The position numbers were made by a program, and so were the translations under genes. From Bacillus_AD sp047238185 (lineage in GTDB: Bacteria > Bacillota > Bacilli > Bacillales > DSM-1321): DNA of 64,000 nt. Below are positions 41,656 to 49,904 of the stretch, piece by piece (positions within the stretch are counted from its first letter, which is position 1; the number at the start of each line of letters is the position of its first letter). Under the pieces are notes generated by a model, which did no database searches, was not told the origin of the DNA, and saw nothing but the letters and a program-made list of their open reading frames with translations. Location of the stretch: positions 124,001 through 188,000 of the forward strand of contig NZ_JBDFMI010000001.1 of assembly GCF_047238185.1 (NCBI RefSeq), written 5' to 3'.

Positions 41656-41902
41656 ATCCGGTTAGGAGAATGTGCTTTTCTCAATCGTGCAATTTTTTTT
41701 CCTAATCGGAAAAAAGATATTTTACAATTTTAAAAAAGTAGAGAGAATTTGATTTTCAACAAGTATTTTTGAAAGAGTCATGTTTTGTTCTAATTTTTTA
41801 TTATGTTTAGATAGCATAATAGAGGTATTTTGTTCTATTGTATGTTTAATAGAGAGGGTTATCCTTTATAAAAGACTACTATTCATCCAGGGAGACATCG
41901 GT

Positions 41903-42757
41903 ATGGACCTAAAACATTTAAAAACATTTGTAGTTCTTGCAGAGAAAAAGGGAATTATTAAAGCAGCTTTATATCTTAATTATTCTCAATCTTCAATCAC
42001 AAAACATATTCAAGCTTTGGAGAAAGAGCTCCATGTCAAGTTATTTGAAGGCAACAAAAGCCATTTAACTCCTGCAGGCGAGTGCCTCTATTCCTATGCC
42101 AAGAAACTATTGAAGGAATACGATCTTGTCTGCAATGAAGTACGGGCTGAAACCCATCAGGAAAGAAGGATTCGGGTGGCGGGCTTGGAGTACTATTGCT
42201 TTCACTATTTTATGCCATTCTTAAGGAAGCTTTTTGACCATCATGCAGATATTCGAATTGAAATTCTGGGGGGCGATATGGAAGAAGTATATCGGAAACT
42301 GCGTGAAGGGCAGGTGGATTTTGCAGTTGTGGCGGATTACTTCATACCTGACGAATTTGAAATGTGTTTTTTAGACAATGAAGACGTAGTGATTCTAATG
42401 TCTAAGGATTGCTACGAAAGGGACGCCCACCCCGAAACGATCCTTGAACGATATCCGATTATGGTGCACCAGTTCCATAAGCTGAATTATAATTTCTTCC
42501 AGCGTGAATTGGACCATCCGCATATTGTAGAATGCAACAGCCCGGAGGTCATTTATGAAAGCGTCATGAATTATGACACGTTGGGAATTGTAGGAACAGC
42601 AAGGTATAAGGATGCGATTGAAGATGGTTCAGTCGTTGTACTGGAAACGCTCGATGCGGAGATCCCTGTTTACTTAGTGACTAGGAAGTGTACATTAATG
42701 CAGCCAATCAAGCAGGAATTATATGATATGTTTGTCCAGCAACACGGGAGGAAATGA
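41903..42757 (+). CDS. LysR-family regulator
   Basis: Regulator of 284 aa. The N-terminal HTH reads MDLKHLKTFVVLAEKKGIIKAA then YSQSSITKHIQALEKELHVKLF, typical LysR. The effector domain (RIRVAGLEYYCFHYFMPFLRKLF, ILGGDMEEVYRKL) is intact. The start is ATG 41903 with GGGAGA upstream; the frame upstream to 41780 has no RBS. It is divergent from the amidohydrolase/MFS operon and is its likely activator, with the amidohydrolase substrate or product as effector (inference). Confidence 0.9.
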   Translation: MDLKHLKTFVVLAEKKGIIKAALYLNYSQSSITKHIQALEKELHVKLFEGNKSHLTPAGECLYSYAKKLLKEYDLVCNEVRAETHQERRIRVAGLEYYCFHYFMPFLRKLFDHHADIRIEILGGDMEEVYRKLREGQVDFAVVADYFIPDEFEMCFLDNEDVVILMSKDCYERDAHPETILERYPIMVHQFHKLNYNFFQRELDHPHIVECNSPEVIYESVMNYDTLGIVGTARYKDAIEDGSVVVLETLDAEIPVYLVTRKCTLMQPIKQELYDMFVQQHGRK

Positions 42758-42769
42758 TTGGTCTGCCTT

Positions 42770-42807
42770 AAAAACTGCGGGCTTGTAAGGAAAAGCCTGC
42801 AGTTTTT
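42770..42807 (+). terminator. Terminator of the LysR gene
   Basis: AAAAACTGCGGGCTT pairs with AAGCCTGCAGTTTTT (one G-U), followed by T. Confidence 0.9.
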
Positions 42808-42892
42808 TTACAGAAATCTATTAGAAATGCTTGGTTAGAACTGCTATTTATTGTTATAATATTCTGATTATATTTTCCAGGAGGAAATGCAG

Positions 42893-43270
42893 ATGCCATT
42901 AAAAGCAGGAGATATCATTACATTTGAACGGACTTTTACACAAAGGGATGTTGAACTATTTATAGAAATATCAGGTGATGAAGGAATCCACCATACAACC
43001 CCGGATGAACAGGGAAGACTTGTGATTCAGGGCTTATTAACGGCAACTCTGCCAACAAAGGTAGGCGGAGACCATAACGTACTTGCCCGTACGATGAATT
43101 TCGAGTTCTTAAGGCCTGTGTTTACGGGAGATACAATCGTATGCCATGTTAGAATTGAAAAATATGAGAGGCAAGAAAATAATAGAACAGCTATCATTGC
43201 TTCGTTTTCTTGTGGAAATCAAATTGGAAAAGAAGTTTTAAAAGGGGAATTTGCAGGTGTCATTTTATAA
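42893..43270 (+). CDS. MaoC-like hot-dog-fold hydratase
   Basis: Protein of 125 aa with the MaoC/R-hydratase pattern: FTQRDVELFIEISGD followed by GIHH (catalytic Asp/His region), VIQGLLTATLPTKVGG, and FLRPVFTGDTI. Such proteins hydrate enoyl-CoA or act as thioesterase-like domains. The start is ATG 42893, 8 nt after CAGGAGG; another ATG at 42887 is too close to the RBS. There is no link to the amidohydrolase cluster beyond position. Confidence 0.83.
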   Translation: MPLKAGDIITFERTFTQRDVELFIEISGDEGIHHTTPDEQGRLVIQGLLTATLPTKVGGDHNVLARTMNFEFLRPVFTGDTIVCHVRIEKYERQENNRTAIIASFSCGNQIGKEVLKGEFAGVIL

Positions 43271-43344
43271 ATCGGATTCAGTTTCAGATGTTTTTTGAAG
43301 AGCTATTCAGGCAGGAACATTATAAGAAAGGAAATAGAAGCGCG

Positions 43345-43679
43345 ATGGATATCCAGGAAATTATTGAAGAACTAATCCATAATCAGATCATTCAATCGGA
43401 ACAACAGCATTCTTTGAGGCCTGGACAAGGGACGACAAATGGGTGAATGAATGGTATGAAAATAAAGGGTTCCTGAAAGTGGATTCCTATTTGCATGTGT
43501 TCATGGACAGTGAAAAAGAACTAAAGGAAGCTGTTGAGAGCCGGTTGCCGCAACTGTTTCCTATTTCGGCATTTGCGCATTATATAGGAGCAGAGAAGGA
43601 AACAATCAAGAAACAGTTCAGAAGAGTCCATGAGTGCAGGTGTTTTGAGAAAAAACTAGTATTAGCGGGGATTAAGTAA
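43345..43679 (+). pseudogene. Frameshifted gene of unknown family
   Basis: A frame starting near ATG 43345 (MDIQEIIEELIHNQIIQSEQ) runs to a stop at 43446. The -1 frame is open across the same region and continues as AFFEAWTRDDKWVNEWYENKG to a normal end at 43679 with a basic C-terminus. The two halves fit one protein of about 111 aa broken by a single indel near 43395-43410. An ATG at 43443 lacks a good RBS. I do not recognise the family. Confidence 0.55.
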
Positions 43680-43927
43680 ATCCCGACACTTCTTATTCTA
43701 TGATTGGCTGGAAGAACAAGTAGACGGATATATATAAATGTCTATAGACACTGCCGCTTTACCTTGCTGGTCCAATTATTGATATTCTATATTCCTTTTT
43801 GGAATATTTCTTTATAGTTATATCAATATAATTGAGACGAAGACGAACGTTCAAAAATGGTTAGTGAACTTGAAGATAATAGAGGCATCGTGGGGATTCC
43901 AGTATCGTATCAGAAGGAGAAGATACT

Positions 43928-45109
43928 ATGTTAAGAGATTTAAAGGAACAGTTTTTAACAGAGATACTAAAAGTGAGAGAAGAGGCTTTTGCATTGAATG
44001 CTCATCTGGCAGATCACCCTGAGGTATCCGGAATGGAGTATAATGCCGTAAAGGAAATAATTAGTATATTGGAAAATCATCATATAGATGTGGAACATGA
44101 CTTTGCAGGGCTGCCTACAGCTTTTAAGGCAAAAATTAAAAAAGATCCGAGTTCGGATGTGAAAGTCGGCATTTTAATGGAATATGATGCGCTGCCGGAA
44201 ATGGGCCACGCGTGCGGACACAGTGCCAGCGGAAGCGTGAGTTTACTTGCAGCCTTGGCATTAGCCAATATGGGCAATCAAATAGAAGGAACAATTGAGC
44301 TGATTGGAACACCCGATGAAGAAGTGAATGGCAGAAAAATAGATATCGGAAATCAAGGGTCCTTTCGAGATTATAGTTATGTCATCATGATCCACATGAA
44401 TTCAAAGGTAACCTTGCCTTCTGTGCAATTCATGGCTTTATCGCAATTAGAGATGACCTTCACCGGTAAAGCAGCCCATGCAACCGCTTCTCCGTGGGAA
44501 GGCAGAAATGCATTGAATGGTGCTGTGTTGGCCATGCATGGTATGGATATGCTCCGGCAGCACCTTATACCGGGCATAAGGGTTTCGAGTATTATCACAG
44601 AAGGTGGGGAGGCTTCAAATGTTGTGCCAGAAAAAGCCCGTTTAAAAACATGCCTGCGAAGTAAAAATAGTTCCAGCTTAGACGCAATAACAAGAGCTGT
44701 AAAAAATTGTGGCCATGGGGCAGCAATAGCAACTCAAACATTAGTAGATTTCAAAAAAACAGGCGCTGATTATAAAGAAATGAAATTAAATGCACCGGGC
44801 ATTGATGCAATCCGGGCTGTAATGGCAGAGCTGAATATTCCTTTTTCTGAAGATGATGGCTCTATAACGGCCAGTTCAGATATCGGGAATGTCAGCCATA
44901 TCTGCCCAGCCTTCCATCCGATGCTGGCTATATCTGACCATTATATCCCATTCCACACGAACGAATTTGCTGAGGCAATGAAAACAGACCATATAAAAGA
45001 TGTCATTGAAATAGGTGCCTGTATCATTGGCTTCTTTATTTTGAACACGTTATATGAGCCGAAATTATTGGATAGAATCAGGCAGGATTTTGATGGGAAT
45101 TTGATCTAA
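43928..45109 (+). CDS. M20-family amidohydrolase, second copy
   Basis: Amidohydrolase of 393 aa, paralogous along its full length to the enzyme at 40415 (shared YDALPEMGHACGHSASGS, GTPDEEVNGRK, HATASPWEGRNALNGA, EDDGSITASSDIGNVSHICPAFHP). The metal-ligand residues are conserved, so both copies should be active. RBS AAGGAG, 7 nt upstream. It lies on the opposite strand, alone, about 2.3 kb from the first copy, with the LysR and MaoC genes between. The copies may split substrate range or regulation. Confidence 0.9.
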   Translation: MLRDLKEQFLTEILKVREEAFALNAHLADHPEVSGMEYNAVKEIISILENHHIDVEHDFAGLPTAFKAKIKKDPSSDVKVGILMEYDALPEMGHACGHSASGSVSLLAALALANMGNQIEGTIELIGTPDEEVNGRKIDIGNQGSFRDYSYVIMIHMNSKVTLPSVQFMALSQLEMTFTGKAAHATASPWEGRNALNGAVLAMHGMDMLRQHLIPGIRVSSIITEGGEASNVVPEKARLKTCLRSKNSSSLDAITRAVKNCGHGAAIATQTLVDFKKTGADYKEMKLNAPGIDAIRAVMAELNIPFSEDDGSITASSDIGNVSHICPAFHPMLAISDHYIPFHTNEFAEAMKTDHIKDVIEIGACIIGFFILNTLYEPKLLDRIRQDFDGNLI

Positions 45110-45157
45110 TTCCTATTTCTGATTGTGTCAATGTTAATTAAACTTGATAAATGAAGA

Positions 45158-45193
45158 AAAGCCTCTGATTCAAAAATAGAATTAAGAGGCTTT
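45158..45193. terminator. Bidirectional terminator
   Basis: AAAGCCTCT (45158-45166) and AGAGGCTTT (45185-45193) with an inner ATTC/GAAT extension, between convergent genes. Confidence 0.85.
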
Positions 45194-45206
45194 GTATTTA
45201 ATATCT

Positions 45207-45761
45207 TTATATCTTCTTAATGACGCGCGCTGGATTGCCTCCGACTACAGTTGAAGCGGGAACGTCTTTTGTTACGACTGATCCGGAAGCGATGACTGCG
45301 TTGTCACCGATTGTGACACCTGGATTGATGATGCTGCCGCCGCCAAGCCATACATGATTGCCGATTGAGACGGGCTTTCCGAATTCGAAGCCAGAAGAGC
45401 GTTCAATCGGATTAAGCGGATGGGAGGCGGTATAAATATGCACTCCTGGCCCTAACATGCAATTGTCGCCGAATGTCACTGGACAAACATCGAGTATGAC
45501 ACAATTGAAGTTGGCGAAAAAGTTGTCGCCAACATGGATATTGTACCCATAATCGCAGCGGAAACTGGGCTCAATATAAAGTCCATCGCCCGTTGTCCCG
45601 AATAGCTCCTTTAGCAATCGGGTCCGTTGGTCGAGTTCTTGCTCGGTGGAACTATTAAATAGCCGAACTAGCTTTCTTGCGCGATCGCGGTCTGAAAGTA
45701 ATTGAGGATCATTGGGGGCATACATTTCCCCTGCAATCATTTTCTCTTTTTCAGGTTTCAT
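45207..45761 (-). CDS. maa: Maltose/galactoside O-acetyltransferase
   Basis: Left-handed beta-helix acetyltransferase of 184 aa that acetylates sugars from acetyl-CoA. The N-terminal MIAGEMYAPNDPQLLSDR cap is typical of Maa/LacA. Hexapeptide repeats run from about residue 60, and the catalytic histidine is in IYTASHPLN. Conserved VWLGGGSIINPGVTIG and SVVTKDVPASTVVGGNPA close the fold. It is divergent from the LacI regulator and next to an alpha-glucosidase, consistent with oligosaccharide use. The LacI-type operator lies about 80 bp upstream of its start, so co-regulation is possible. Confidence 0.93.
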   Translation of the reverse strand: MKPEKEKMIAGEMYAPNDPQLLSDRDRARKLVRLFNSSTEQELDQRTRLLKELFGTTGDGLYIEPSFRCDYGYNIHVGDNFFANFNCVILDVCPVTFGDNCMLGPGVHIYTASHPLNPIERSSGFEFGKPVSIGNHVWLGGGSIINPGVTIGDNAVIASGSVVTKDVPASTVVGGNPARVIKKI

Positions 45762-45843
45762 TATTCATGCTCCTGTCTTATGTAGGATAGAGTAAAAATT
45801 GACACTGTATATGAGCGTTATTATAATAAATATAAATAAATAT

Positions 45844-45855
45844 GTAAACGTTTAC
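45844..45855. promoter_or_regulatory. LacI/CcpA-type operator before lacI
   Basis: GTAAACGTTTAC is a perfect 12-bp dyad with the central CG of LacI-family sites. The wider ATGTAAACGTTTACG also matches the CcpA cre consensus at 14 of 15 positions. The 20 bases from 45844 recur exactly from 46926. Confidence 0.85.
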
Positions 45856-45873
45856 GTAAAAGGAAGATAAATA

Positions 45874-46875
45874 ATGAACGCAACCATTAAAGATGTGGCA
45901 AAAAAAGCAGGTGTTTCCACTGCCACTGTTTCCAGGATATTGAATGGCCTTGCCGGGTATAAGCCTGCCACCAAGCAAAAGGTCATGCAAGCTATAGAGG
46001 ATTTGGGGTACCGGCCCAATGCGGTTGCCCGAGGGTTGGTCAAAAAGAAAACGAATACGATTGGAGTGGTTTTTCCCTCTGTGTCGTCTATGTTTTCTGC
46101 AGAAGTCCTTCAAGGAATAGAAGAATCCGTGCACGCTGCAGGATGGAGTGCCATTGTCTGCAACACGGACAGCTCGACGGAAAAAACAATGAAATACCTT
46201 GAAGTACTGGTTGAGAAGAGAGTGGAAGGCATTTTATTTGTCAGTGATCCGTTTAAGCCGCTATATGAAGAATTCCTCCAAAAAGCTGGGGTGCCTGTTG
46301 TTTTGGTGTCAACCATATCTTTTAATGGCACACCTTATGTCAAGGTGGATGATCGGATGGCGGCATATGCGGCAACCGATTATTTAATCCAACAGGGACA
46401 TAGGAAGATCGCGCTCGTGAATGGCGGGGAAAATGACATGATTGCTGGTGTTCCGCGGACAGAAGGCTACAAACATGCCCTTCAGGCAAATGAAATAGCG
46501 TTTCGGCCGGAATGGTTGATTTACAGTGAAGATTTCCGATTTGCCTCAGGGAAAGCGGTTTTTAATAGAGTGAGGGAAAGTGGTGTAACAGCTGTTTTTG
46601 CATGCAGTGATGAATTGGCAGCCGGTTTGATCTCGGAAGCTGCCAAATATGCCGTTTCGGTTCCGGAAGATTTATCCGTAGTGGGGTATGATAATCTGCT
46701 AGTGTCCGAAATGACGATCCCTGCACTTACAACTATATCCCAACCACTCATCGATATGGGGAAAACAGCTGTAGAGATATTGTTTAAAGTGATGGAAGAT
46801 AAGGGATTCCATAATAGCGTCATCATGCCGCATACGATAGTGGAGCGGGAATCGGTCAAAAGAGTAAAAGCTTAA
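45874..46875 (+). CDS. LacI-family transcriptional repressor
   Basis: Repressor of 333 aa. The HTH TIKDVAKKAGVSTATVSRIL is at residues 4-23, the hinge helix AVARGLVKKK near 50, then a periplasmic-binding-protein-like sugar domain (IGVVFPSVSSMFSAEVLQGIEES, DDRMAAYAATDYLIQQGHRKIALVNG, YDNLLVSEMTIPALTTISQP). It most likely responds to an isomalto- or malto-oligosaccharide because the next gene is an alpha-glucosidase. Its own start and that of the glucosidase both follow the same operator, predicting autoregulation. RBS AGGAAG. Confidence 0.92.
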   Translation: MNATIKDVAKKAGVSTATVSRILNGLAGYKPATKQKVMQAIEDLGYRPNAVARGLVKKKTNTIGVVFPSVSSMFSAEVLQGIEESVHAAGWSAIVCNTDSSTEKTMKYLEVLVEKRVEGILFVSDPFKPLYEEFLQKAGVPVVLVSTISFNGTPYVKVDDRMAAYAATDYLIQQGHRKIALVNGGENDMIAGVPRTEGYKHALQANEIAFRPEWLIYSEDFRFASGKAVFNRVRESGVTAVFACSDELAAGLISEAAKYAVSVPEDLSVVGYDNLLVSEMTIPALTTISQPLIDMGKTAVEILFKVMEDKGFHNSVIMPHTIVERESVKRVKA

Positions 46876-46889
46876 ACTAATGATCAGCT

Positions 46890-46922
46890 GGAAGAGAAAG
46901 CGGTATTTCCCTCTCTTCCTTT
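46890..46922 (+). terminator. Weak hairpin between lacI and the glucosidase gene
   Basis: GGAAGAGA (46890-46897) pairs with TCTCTTCC (46912-46919), followed by TTT only. It touches the operator at 46924. Partial read-through from lacI is likely, because little room for another promoter remains. Confidence 0.5.
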
Positions 46923-46923
46923 A

Positions 46924-46939
46924 ACGTAAACGTTTACGT
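46924..46939. promoter_or_regulatory. LacI/CcpA-type operator before the alpha-glucosidase gene
   Basis: ACGTAAACGTTTACGT is a perfect 16-bp dyad; from 46926 it is identical over 20 bases to the site in front of lacI. Confidence 0.88.
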
Positions 46940-46956
46940 AAAAGGGGTGCTTAGGT

Positions 46957-48636
46957 ATGGAAAAACAATGGTGGAAAGAAGCGGTGGTTTATCAAATATA
47001 TCCCCGCAGCTTTAAAGATAGCAATGGGGACGGCATTGGCGATTTGGGAGGCATTTTATCCAAATTGGATTATTTGAAGGAGCTTGGCATTGACGTTATT
47101 TGGCTTTCTCCTGTCTATGGTTCTCCAAATGATGATAATGGCTATGACATCAGCGATTATTACAGCATCATGGATGAATTCGGCACAATGGAAGACATGG
47201 ATGCATTGATTGAAAAAATCCATAGCCTCGGCATGAAACTTGTCATGGATTTGGTTGTGAACCATACATCGGATGAGCATGAATGGTTCAAGGAAGCCCG
47301 TTCATCGAAAGAGTCGGAAAAAAGAGATTACTATATTTGGAGGCCTGCTGCGGACGGCAGCCGCCCTAACAACTGGGAATCATTTTTCAGCGGCCCGGCA
47401 TGGGAATTCAATGAGAAGACAGAAGATTATTACTTGCATCTATTCAGCAAAAAACAACCTGATCTCAATTGGGAGAATCCGAATCTGAGACAAGAAGTGT
47501 ATAAAATGATGCGATGGTGGCTTGATAAAGGGATTGATGGTTTCAGAATGGATGTCATTAATTTGATATCCAAGGACCAACGTTATCCGGATGGGCCTGC
47601 CAGGGAAGGGAAAGTCTACGGGGATGGGTCATCCTACTTTATGAATGGCCCGAATGTGCATGAGTATCTCCGGGAAATGAATCGAGAGGTGCTTTCCCAA
47701 TATCCAATAATGACGGTTGGAGAAACACCTGGTGTTTCGCCTGATGATGCAGTCCTCTACACCGGTGAGGATAGAAGTGAATTGAATATGGTGTTCCAAT
47801 TTGAACATATGGGGCTTGGCGATGGTCCTAATGGGAAATGGAATAATGGTGCCTGGAAGCTTTCCGACCTTAAAAGAATTTTGGCCAAATGGCAATTGGG
47901 ATTACAGAAAGACGGCTGGAACAGCCTTTATTGGGACAACCATGATCAACCAAGGGCAGTTTCCCGTTTTGGCAATGACGGCTGCTATCGTGTAGAAAGT
48001 GCCAAAATGCTGGCTGCCTGCCTTCATATGATGCAAGGGACTCCATATATATATCAAGGTGAGGAATTGGGTATGACCAACGTTGCTTTTGAGAGCATCC
48101 ATGATTACAGGGATATTGAGACCCTGAATGCGTATCAGGAACTGGTTGGGCGCAAAGGCTGGGAAGAAGAAAAAATGATGAAAGCCATCCATGATAGAGG
48201 CAGGGATAACGCGCGAACTCCGTTCCAATGGAATCGTTCTATCAATGCCGGCTTTTCTGGCAATAAGCCTTGGCTTAGCGTTAATCCAAATTATGAAGAC
48301 ATTAATGCTGGACAAGCGTTGAATGACCCTGATTCCGTCTTCTATGCATATAAGGAATTGATACAGCTAAGAAAAGAGCACGATATTATTGTGTATGGCG
48401 ATTTCAAATTGCTTCTTGAAGAGGATGAGCGTTTATTTGTGTATACAAGGTCATTGCAAAATGAGAAATTGCTTGTCGTCTGCCATTTTACTGAGGAAGC
48501 AGCCACTTTTGATGTTCCGGAGGAGCTTCAGGGAAGAGAGAGAAAAGTTCTATTCCAGAATTACGATGATGTTTCTGAAGAGGAATATGTCATAACTTTG
48601 CGTCCGTATGAATGTATCGTTTATCTCTATAGTTAA
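46957..48636 (+). CDS. malL: Oligo-1,6-glucosidase (GH13 alpha-glucosidase)
   Basis: Cytoplasmic GH13 subfamily 31 enzyme of 559 aa hydrolysing short alpha-glucosides. The catalytic residues are Asp199 (GFRMDVIN), Glu256 (VGETPG) and Asp330 (DNHDQPR). Val200 next to the nucleophile is the residue reported to favour alpha-1,6 bonds in Bacillus oligo-1,6-glucosidases, so isomaltose or panose-type substrates are likely. No sugar transporter adjoins it. The gene follows the LacI gene and the shared operator; RBS AAGGGG. A terminator follows. Confidence 0.93.
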   Translation: MEKQWWKEAVVYQIYPRSFKDSNGDGIGDLGGILSKLDYLKELGIDVIWLSPVYGSPNDDNGYDISDYYSIMDEFGTMEDMDALIEKIHSLGMKLVMDLVVNHTSDEHEWFKEARSSKESEKRDYYIWRPAADGSRPNNWESFFSGPAWEFNEKTEDYYLHLFSKKQPDLNWENPNLRQEVYKMMRWWLDKGIDGFRMDVINLISKDQRYPDGPAREGKVYGDGSSYFMNGPNVHEYLREMNREVLSQYPIMTVGETPGVSPDDAVLYTGEDRSELNMVFQFEHMGLGDGPNGKWNNGAWKLSDLKRILAKWQLGLQKDGWNSLYWDNHDQPRAVSRFGNDGCYRVESAKMLAACLHMMQGTPYIYQGEELGMTNVAFESIHDYRDIETLNAYQELVGRKGWEEEKMMKAIHDRGRDNARTPFQWNRSINAGFSGNKPWLSVNPNYEDINAGQALNDPDSVFYAYKELIQLRKEHDIIVYGDFKLLLEEDERLFVYTRSLQNEKLLVVCHFTEEAATFDVPEELQGRERKVLFQNYDDVSEEEYVITLRPYECIVYLYS

Positions 48637-48645
48637 ATGAGGAGG

Positions 48646-48676
48646 GGCTTCCAGAGCAAAAACTGGGAGCCTTTTT
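48646..48676 (+). terminator. Terminator of the glucosidase gene
   Basis: GGCTTCCAG (48646-48654) pairs with CTGGGAGCC (48663-48671), one G-U, followed by five T. Confidence 0.88.
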
Positions 48677-48833
48677 ATATCTGCTGTGGTTGGGAAGCGC
48701 CGCCTCTATAGGTCCTAAGCTAATCTCTGCTTATGCTTATTGTGGGGGTCAACAGGCGATTTCCGTTTTTATAAAGTGTGAATAGGAGGGAAAGGCGGGT
48801 ATACCATAACAATAGAGAAATGGAGGGGTGACC

Positions 48834-49523
48834 ATGATGAATGAGAAGCAACTGGTCGGAGAGAAAGCAACAGAGTTCATTAAAGATGGCATGGTGCTTG
48901 GATTGGGAACTGGATCGACAGTCTTCTATACAATTGCAAAACTAGGAGAAATGGTAAAAGAAGGACTTTCTGTGCAAGGAGTTCCGACTTCGAAAGCGAC
49001 TGAAGCCTTGGCGAAAAGGGTTGGCATTCCGTTATTGGAGATGGAGGATTTGGAGAAAATCGATTTGGCAATCGACGGAGCTGATGAAGTGGACACTGAT
49101 CTCCAATTAATAAAAGGGGGAGGGGGAGCCTTGCTGAGGGAAAAAATCATTGCACATCATGCGGATGTATTTTTGGTTGTTGCTGATTCTTCCAAATACG
49201 TAACGTCGTTGGGGCGATTTCCTTTGCCTGTGGAAGTGGTTCCTTTCGGTTGGAAACAGACGATAGCAGGCATCCGGGAAATAGGTGGGCGCTGTACACT
49301 ACGGCTGTTAGATGGAAAACCGTTTATCACCGATAACGGCAATTATATAGTGGACTGCCACTTTGGAGAAATTCAGCCAGCGCGTCTTGCCGGCCGTTTA
49401 AATGCGTTACCAGGTGTTGTGGAAAATGGTTTATTTATCGATATGGCCGATTATGTAATTACACAACAAAATGGGATTCCCGTCATTTTGGAAAAGAGTA
49501 AGCAATCTATTGATACAGAATGA
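48834..49523 (+). CDS. rpiA: Ribose-5-phosphate isomerase A
   Basis: Enzyme of 229 aa interconverting ribose 5-phosphate and ribulose 5-phosphate. GLGTGSTVFYTIAKLGE, the DGADEVD motif, KGGGGALLREKI (catalytic Glu and Lys) and VVPFGWKQT are all diagnostic. I start at ATG 48834, 7 nt after GGAGG; GTG 48828 is too close to the RBS. It precedes the zwf operon by 380 bp on the same strand and supplies its pentose branch. No terminator was recognised directly after it. Confidence 0.95.
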   Translation: MMNEKQLVGEKATEFIKDGMVLGLGTGSTVFYTIAKLGEMVKEGLSVQGVPTSKATEALAKRVGIPLLEMEDLEKIDLAIDGADEVDTDLQLIKGGGGALLREKIIAHHADVFLVVADSSKYVTSLGRFPLPVEVVPFGWKQTIAGIREIGGRCTLRLLDGKPFITDNGNYIVDCHFGEIQPARLAGRLNALPGVVENGLFIDMADYVITQQNGIPVILEKSKQSIDTE

Positions 49524-49713
49524 ATTTTTTTAGTGAGACAATAGTTTTCCCATCTGAAGTAGCGGACGGTTGAATCATGAAAGCGGAACCAAAGGCGATA
49601 AATGAAGTAAGAAGCCAGAAAAGGGTAATTTTTTAAAAATGAAAAAACGGCATCGCTGTAAACCTTAATAAATCAATGTTTGTTAACACATTCACAATTT
49701 CGACACATATTAC

Positions 49714-49742
49714 TTGACTCTCTATTTATTTCGTTTTACGAT
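49714..49742 (+). promoter_or_regulatory. Promoter of the zwf operon
   Basis: TTGACT (49714-49719), 17-bp spacer, TACGAT (49737-49742). It gives a leader of about 155 nt. The stretch 49524-49713 shows no gene. Confidence 0.65.
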
Positions 49743-49759
49743 GGTTACATTAAGTAACC
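49743..49759. promoter_or_regulatory. Dyad at the zwf start site
   Basis: GGTTACATTAAGTAACC: perfect 6-bp arms around ATTAA, right after the -10 element. It is in the right place for a repressor. I do not recognise the regulator. Confidence 0.55.
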
Positions 49760-49839
49760 TTAACATGGAATTCAGCTCATGATATTGAAGGGTAACTGTT
49801 ATATTTTGAAATATAATTGTACTGTAACAAGTTCAGTGT

Positions 49840-49861
49840 ACACAGTGTAGGGGTACTGTGT
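49840..49861 (+). other. Hairpin in the zwf leader
   Basis: ACACAGT (49840-49846) pairs with ACTGTGT (49855-49861) around 8 nt. There is no U-tract. It may be a binding site or mRNA structure near the RBS. Confidence 0.4.
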
Positions 49862-49904
49862 TTGATGGGGAATCATCATGTACGGACAAAGGGAGGTTTG
49901 AATA

